Positions 47,172 to 50,691 of a stretch of DNA of 50,691 nucleotides are shown here, one piece after another (the stretch's first letter is position 1; every line of letters begins with the position of its first letter). Under the pieces are notes generated by a model that had not been told where the DNA came from, made no database searches, and saw only the letters and a program-made list of their open reading frames with translations. Source of the stretch: Noviherbaspirillum soli (lineage in GTDB: Bacteria; Pseudomonadota; Gammaproteobacteria; Burkholderiales; Burkholderiaceae_D); the NCBI RefSeq assembly GCF_015352955.1, contig NZ_JACYOX010000038.1, positions 1-50,691 on the forward strand. Direction: 5' to 3'. A program made the position numbers and the translations under genes.

Positions 47172-48974
47172 CTAGTCATCCCAGCCGCCGCGGCGCTTCT
47201 CGCCACGCGCCGCGGCGTCGCGGGCGAACATGGCTTCGAGCTCGTCGCGCGCCTGCCGCGCCATCGATACGTATTGCTTCTGGTCGCGGTAATACGGATA
47301 GACATCGAGCAGCGACTTCAGCGTATGGGCACGGAATTTCATCGTCGCCTGGCGCGCCTGCCAGGCGCTCGCGCCGAGATGCTGCATCACGCGCCGGCCC
47401 AATAGCAGCGCGCTCTCGAAGGTTTCGCGCTCGATCACGGTGACGCCGCGGTCCATCAGGTCGTAGTAGTGGCTGACGTTGCGGGCGCGGGCCAGGATGG
47501 GCAGGTCGGGAAACACCTCGCGCGCCGCGTCCACCAGCTTCAGGCTGTCCTCCACGTCGTCGATCGCCAGCACCAGCGCCCGCGCGTCGGCGGCGCCGGC
47601 GGCATGCAGCAGGTCGATGCGGGTGGCGTCGCCGTAGAACACCTTGAAGCCGAAGCGGCGCAGCAGGTCGATCTGGTCCGGGTCATGGTCCAGCACCGTC
47701 AGCGAGACGCCGTTGGCATGCAGCAGGCGGCCGACGATCTGCCCGAAGCGGCCGAAGCCGGCAATGATCACATGGTCCTCTTTGGCTTCCGGCTTGTCGT
47801 CCGGGCGTTCCTTCCCGGCGGCGTGGCGCGGCGCGATCACCTTGTCATGCCAGAGCAGCAACAGCGGCGTGGCCATCATCGACAGCGTGACCGTCACCAC
47901 CAGCACCGCCGCCTGCTCCTGGCTGAAGACCCGCGCGGTAGCGGCGGCGCCGAATACCACGAACGCGAATTCGCCGCCCTGGGCCAGCACGAAGGCAAAC
48001 AGCGCCCGCTGGCCGCGGGCAATGCCGAGCTTCATTGCCAGCAGGTACAGCACCAGCCCCTTGATGGCGAGAAACAGTGCCACCATGCTCAGGATGCGCC
48101 ACGGCTGGGCCAGGAACACGGCGAAATCCACCGACATGCCTACCGCGGTGAAGAACAGCCCCAGCAGCAGGCCCTTGAACGGCTCCAAGTCCGACTCCAG
48201 CGCATGCCGGTATTCCGAATCGGCCAGCAGCACGCCTGCAAGGAAGGTGCCGAGCGCCATCGACAGCCCGACCCATTGCATCAGCATCGCGATCGCGATC
48301 ACCAGCAGCAGCGCAAAGGCGGTGAAGATCTCGCGCATGCCGGTCCCGGCGATCATGCGCAGCGCCGGCCGGATCAGGAAGCGCCCGCCGAGCACCAGCG
48401 CCGCGATCACTGCAACGATCTGCGCCACGTCCACCCAGCTGGTGCTGTCCTGTCCTGACGCCACGCCCAGCATCGGGACGATGGCAATCATCGGAATCGC
48501 CGCAATGTCCTGGAACAGCAGGATGGAAAAACCGGCAGCGCCGGCCGGCGTGGCCATCAGGTTGCGCTCCTCCAGCGTCGCCAGCGCGATCGCCGTCGAC
48601 GACAGCGACAGGCCCAGCGCCGCGATCAGCGCCACTTTCCAGTCTATGCCGAACAGCAGCGCGGCCCCGGCCAGCGCCGCCGCCACCAACAGCACCTGCG
48701 CGCCGCCGCCGCCAAAGATTGGCCGGCGCATCGCCCACAGCCGCTTCGGCTCCAGCTCCAGCCCGATCAGGAACAGCAGCAGCACTACACCGAATTCCGA
48801 GAAGTGAAGAATGTTTTCCACGCCGCTGATCAGGCCCAGGCCCCAGGGGCCGATGGCGATGCCGGCCAGCAGGTAGCCCAGCACCGCGCCCAGTCCCAGG
48901 CGCTTGGCGATGGGCACCGCCACGACCGCGGCCAGCAGGTAGATCAGGGCGTTCTGCAACAGGCTGTGGTCCAT
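47172..48974 (-). CDS. kefC: Glutathione-regulated K+/H+ antiporter, KefB/KefC type (CPA2)
   Basis: 600 aa. It has an N-terminal CPA2 exchanger domain with about 12 membrane segments (about residues 1-385) and a C-terminal RCK/TrkA-N domain starting at HVIIAGFGRFGQIVG with its NAD(H)-type glycine motif. GAGM(GK)-type acid gating details are not resolved by eye. Kef systems release K+ and acidify the cytoplasm in response to glutathione adducts. The start ATG has GAGGA six bases upstream and lies 12 bp after the kefF-like stop, so both form one operon. The C-terminal tail is basic with RRGGWDD at the end. Confidence 0.87.
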   Translation of the reverse strand: MDHSLLQNALIYLLAAVVAVPIAKRLGLGAVLGYLLAGIAIGPWGLGLISGVENILHFSEFGVVLLLFLIGLELEPKRLWAMRRPIFGGGGAQVLLVAAALAGAALLFGIDWKVALIAALGLSLSSTAIALATLEERNLMATPAGAAGFSILLFQDIAAIPMIAIVPMLGVASGQDSTSWVDVAQIVAVIAALVLGGRFLIRPALRMIAGTGMREIFTAFALLLVIAIAMLMQWVGLSMALGTFLAGVLLADSEYRHALESDLEPFKGLLLGLFFTAVGMSVDFAVFLAQPWRILSMVALFLAIKGLVLYLLAMKLGIARGQRALFAFVLAQGGEFAFVVFGAAATARVFSQEQAAVLVVTVTLSMMATPLLLLWHDKVIAPRHAAGKERPDDKPEAKEDHVIIAGFGRFGQIVGRLLHANGVSLTVLDHDPDQIDLLRRFGFKVFYGDATRIDLLHAAGAADARALVLAIDDVEDSLKLVDAAREVFPDLPILARARNVSHYYDLMDRGVTVIERETFESALLLGRRVMQHLGASAWQARQATMKFRAHTLKSLLDVYPYYRDQKQYVSMARQARDELEAMFARDAAARGEKRRGGWDD

Positions 48975-48986
48975 CGCTTGTCCTCT

Positions 48987-49556
48987 TCAATAGCGCAGGG
49001 CGCCGGTGTCAGTGCGTTGCGCCAGGGAAGCGGGAAAGCCGGCCAGCAGATTGCGGTAAGCCTCGACATGCGCCGCCACCGCCTCCTCGCTAGCCCGGCG
49101 GGCGCCATGCAGCACCAGCGGCGGCAGCCAGCGCATGCCACACAGTTCCGCGGTTTGCCGGTAGGGCGGCAGGAATGCCGGGAAGGGATAGCCGTGCTCG
49201 CCGCCTTCGCTGTAGGACTGCGCGCTGCCGCCGGTGGTCACCGCCAGCAGGAAGTGCTTGCCCGCCAGCGCGCGGCCATTGCGGCCATGCGCCCAGCCGT
49301 GTTCCAGCACCTGGTCCAGCCATTCCTTCTGCAGCGATGGCATGCCATACCATTGCAGCGGATGCTGCAGCACGATCAGTTCCGCCTGCGCCAGCAGGGT
49401 CTGCTCATGGTCGACATCGATCACGAAGTCCGCGTACAGCTCATACAGCTCGCTGACGGTCACCTCCGGCAACGCGCGGGCGGCGGCGATCATCCGCCGG
49501 TTCACGAGCGAGGCGTTGGGCGCGGCATGGGCATACACAATCAGGATTCGGGACAT
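48987..49556 (-). CDS. kefF: KefF/KefG-type NAD(P)H oxidoreductase
   Basis: 189 aa from the ATG at 49556. It has a flavodoxin-like fold of the quinone-reductase family: an N-terminal ILIVYAHAAPNAS phosphate-binding loop, QHPLQWYGMPSLQKEWLDQV in the middle, and TTGGSAQSYSEGG near residue 115. KefF/KefG are ancillary subunits needed for full KefC/KefB activity. The position directly upstream of the antiporter supports that assignment over a general quinone reductase. Confidence 0.87.
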   Translation of the reverse strand: MSRILIVYAHAAPNASLVNRRMIAAARALPEVTVSELYELYADFVIDVDHEQTLLAQAELIVLQHPLQWYGMPSLQKEWLDQVLEHGWAHGRNGRALAGKHFLLAVTTGGSAQSYSEGGEHGYPFPAFLPPYRQTAELCGMRWLPPLVLHGARRASEEAVAAHVEAYRNLLAGFPASLAQRTDTGALRY

Positions 49557-49707
49557 GACAACCTGCAGGAAGGACGATGCGGCATTATCAACGCCCGGCG
49601 TGGTTTTTTCAGCACAATCCCGGCCCCGATGCCGCCGGGAATCGAACGGACGAAACTTTTTGCATCCGCAAGGCAAAACGTACTTTTATTTCCTGTGCGG
49701 CTGGTGC

Positions 49708-49713
49708 TATGAT
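49708..49713 (+). promoter_or_regulatory. Possible -10 box of the tRNA-tufB operon
   Basis: TATGAT about 87 bp upstream of tRNA-Tyr. The -35 region 17-18 bp before it is only weakly similar to consensus (TTTATT). Proposed by position. Confidence 0.35.
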
Positions 49714-49799
49714 TCGGCTCCTTCGACATGAAGTGCAGCAAGAAAACACTTCGATGTTGACAGGCCGAGGGTTTCCCAATATAGTTCGGGGTTCCCTGC

Positions 49800-49885
49800 G
49801 GAGGGGTGGCCGAGTGGTTAATGGCAGCAGACTGTAAATCTGCCCTCTTACGAGTACGCTGGTTCGAATCCAGCCCCCTCCACCA
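49800..49885 (+). tRNA. tRNA-Tyr (anticodon GTA)
   Basis: 86 nt including an encoded CCA. Acceptor GGAGGGG pairs with the 3' CCCCTCC. The anticodon GTA is at 49834-49836, and a long variable arm (class II tRNA) and T loop GGTTCGAATC are present. Confidence 0.96.
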
Positions 49886-49943
49886 CAGGCGAGTAGCGGT
49901 AGGTGATAGTAATTTAGTTGTGAGTGGCTGTCTGGTCACCCTT

Positions 49944-50017
49944 GCGGGTGTAGCTCAATGGTAGAGCTGAAGCCTTCCAAGCTTATGACGAGGGTTCGAT
50001 TCCCTTCACCCGCTCCA
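49944..50017 (+). tRNA. tRNA-Gly (anticodon TCC)
   Basis: 74 nt including encoded CCA. Acceptor GCGGGTG pairs with CACCCGC, anticodon TCC is at 49976-49978, and the T loop GGTTCGATTCC is standard. Confidence 0.96.
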
Positions 50018-50065
50018 GTTTTCGGCTGTTGACGTTGCTTCAGGGCGTCAGGAGTCAAAGGTTTT

Positions 50066-50140
<75 letters not shown>

Positions 50141-50151
50141 AATTCAGTACG

Positions 50152-50178
50152 GGGCGCATCGCATCGCGCGATGCGCCC
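50152..50178 (+). promoter_or_regulatory. Hairpin between tRNA-Thr and tufB
   Basis: 10-bp perfect stem GGGCGCATCG/CGATGCGCCC with a 7-nt loop and no T-tract after it. It is therefore not a standard intrinsic terminator and may act in RNA processing of the tRNA-tufB transcript. Confidence 0.5.
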
Positions 50179-50251
50179 TTGGCAATGCGCACATCAGCAA
50201 GATAGTCGGGCCAGTGCCTGGACATTCTCATCAAATCGTTAGGAGTCTAAG

Positions 50252-50691
50252 ATGGCAAAAAGCAAATTTGAGCGGACCAAACCGCACGTGAATGTGGGCA
50301 CCATCGGCCACGTCGACCATGGCAAGACCACGCTGACCGCGGCAATCGCAACGGTTCTGTCGGCCAAGTTCGGCGGCGAAGCAAAGAAATACGACGAGAT
50401 CGACGCAGCGCCGGAAGAGAAGGCGCGCGGCATCACTATCAACACCGCTCACGTCGAATACGAAACCCAGAACCGCCACTACGCGCACGTTGACTGCCCG
50501 GGCCACGCCGACTATGTGAAGAACATGATCACCGGCGCCGCCCAGATGGACGGCGCGATCCTGGTATGCTCCGCTGCTGACGGCCCGATGCCGCAAACCC
50601 GCGAGCACATCCTGCTGGCGCGTCAGGTTGGCGTTCCGTACATCATCGTCTACCTGAACAAGTGCGACATGGTCGACGACGAAGAGCTGCT
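50252..50691 (+). CDS. tufB: Elongation factor Tu, 5' part (runs off the window)
   Basis: 146 codons visible. EF-Tu brings aminoacyl-tRNA to the ribosome as a GTP complex. G1 GHVDHGKT, the switch I region with [10 protein letters not shown]3 DCPGHADY and G4 NKCD are all present. AGGAG lies six bases before the ATG. Three tRNA genes directly upstream suggest the tRNA-tufB operon seen in many Proteobacteria. The gene is incomplete only because the window ends. Confidence 0.97.
   Translation, partial: MAKSKFERTKPHVNVGTIGHVDHGKTTLTAAIATVLSAKFGGEAKKYDEIDAAPEEKARGITINTAHVEYETQNRHYAHVDCPGHADYVKNMITGAAQMDGAILVCSAADGPMPQTREHILLARQVGVPYIIVYLNKCDMVDDEEL

Overview
The window is GC-rich chromosomal DNA of a betaproteobacterium, most likely an Oxalobacteraceae member of the Burkholderiales (Herbaspirillum/Noviherbaspirillum/Massilia-like). 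This is inferred from the tRNA-Tyr/Gly/Thr-tufB cluster, the ttcA...folB-pteridine-reductase-like neighbourhood, a PHB depolymerase and general protein style. No 16S gene is present to settle it.

Layout. 1-890: a low-complexity region with one copy of a dispersed hairpin element and a long hexanucleotide array. 891-6712: tamB and tamA (outer-membrane assembly), minus strand. 7028-14775: envelope and lipid genes (a small ORF, an OlsB-like acyltransferase, an ABC exporter, a secreted 115-aa protein, an EptA-like phosphoethanolamine transferase, a secreted PHB depolymerase, an NnrU-like membrane protein, a 59-aa acidic protein). 14964-17727: a candidate small RNA, a sensor histidine kinase, a Crp/Fnr regulator and a small ORF. 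17771-18553: an inverted repeat module. 18803-22605: a small ORF, a transglutaminase-like protein, a prolyl-aminopeptidase fragment and a second-type FtsH. 22672-24258: a HipBA-type toxin-antitoxin pair with hipA interrupted by an in-frame stop. 24583-27778: glmU-glmS. 27794-38364: a DUF6279-type lipoprotein, a His-tailed periplasmic protein, a P-type cation ATPase, a CPA1 antiporter, an FdhF/YdeP oxidoreductase with its sulfurtransferase FdhD, and an App1-type phosphatase. 38520-39310: the second inverted repeat module. 39473-47151: ttcA, a foreign-looking kinase-like (possible effector) gene with a small downstream ORF, folB, a FolM-like reductase, a MidA/NDUFAF7 methyltransferase, a DUF2905 protein and an MFS exporter. 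47172-49556: kefF-kefC. 49800 to the end: tRNA-Tyr, tRNA-Gly, tRNA-Thr and the 5' part of tufB.

Most genes are housekeeping or envelope functions. The unusual material is of three kinds. (1) Five copies of a hairpin element have different but self-complementary arms around a conserved 53-55-nt loop. Four of them are arranged as two 0.8-kb inverted modules lying in opposite orientation about 20 kb apart, and each hairpin carries its own hexamer array. (2) Two copies of a REP-like element have covarying terminal arms and an identical inner hairpin. (3) A lower-GC 638-aa gene sits between ttcA and folB. It has a disordered Ser/Arg/Pro-rich N-terminus, helical repeats and a kinase-like C-terminal catalytic motif set. 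The last is the best candidate for an undescribed system. A possible anti-Shine-Dalgarno small RNA, a broken hipA and a decayed peptidase gene are further points of interest.
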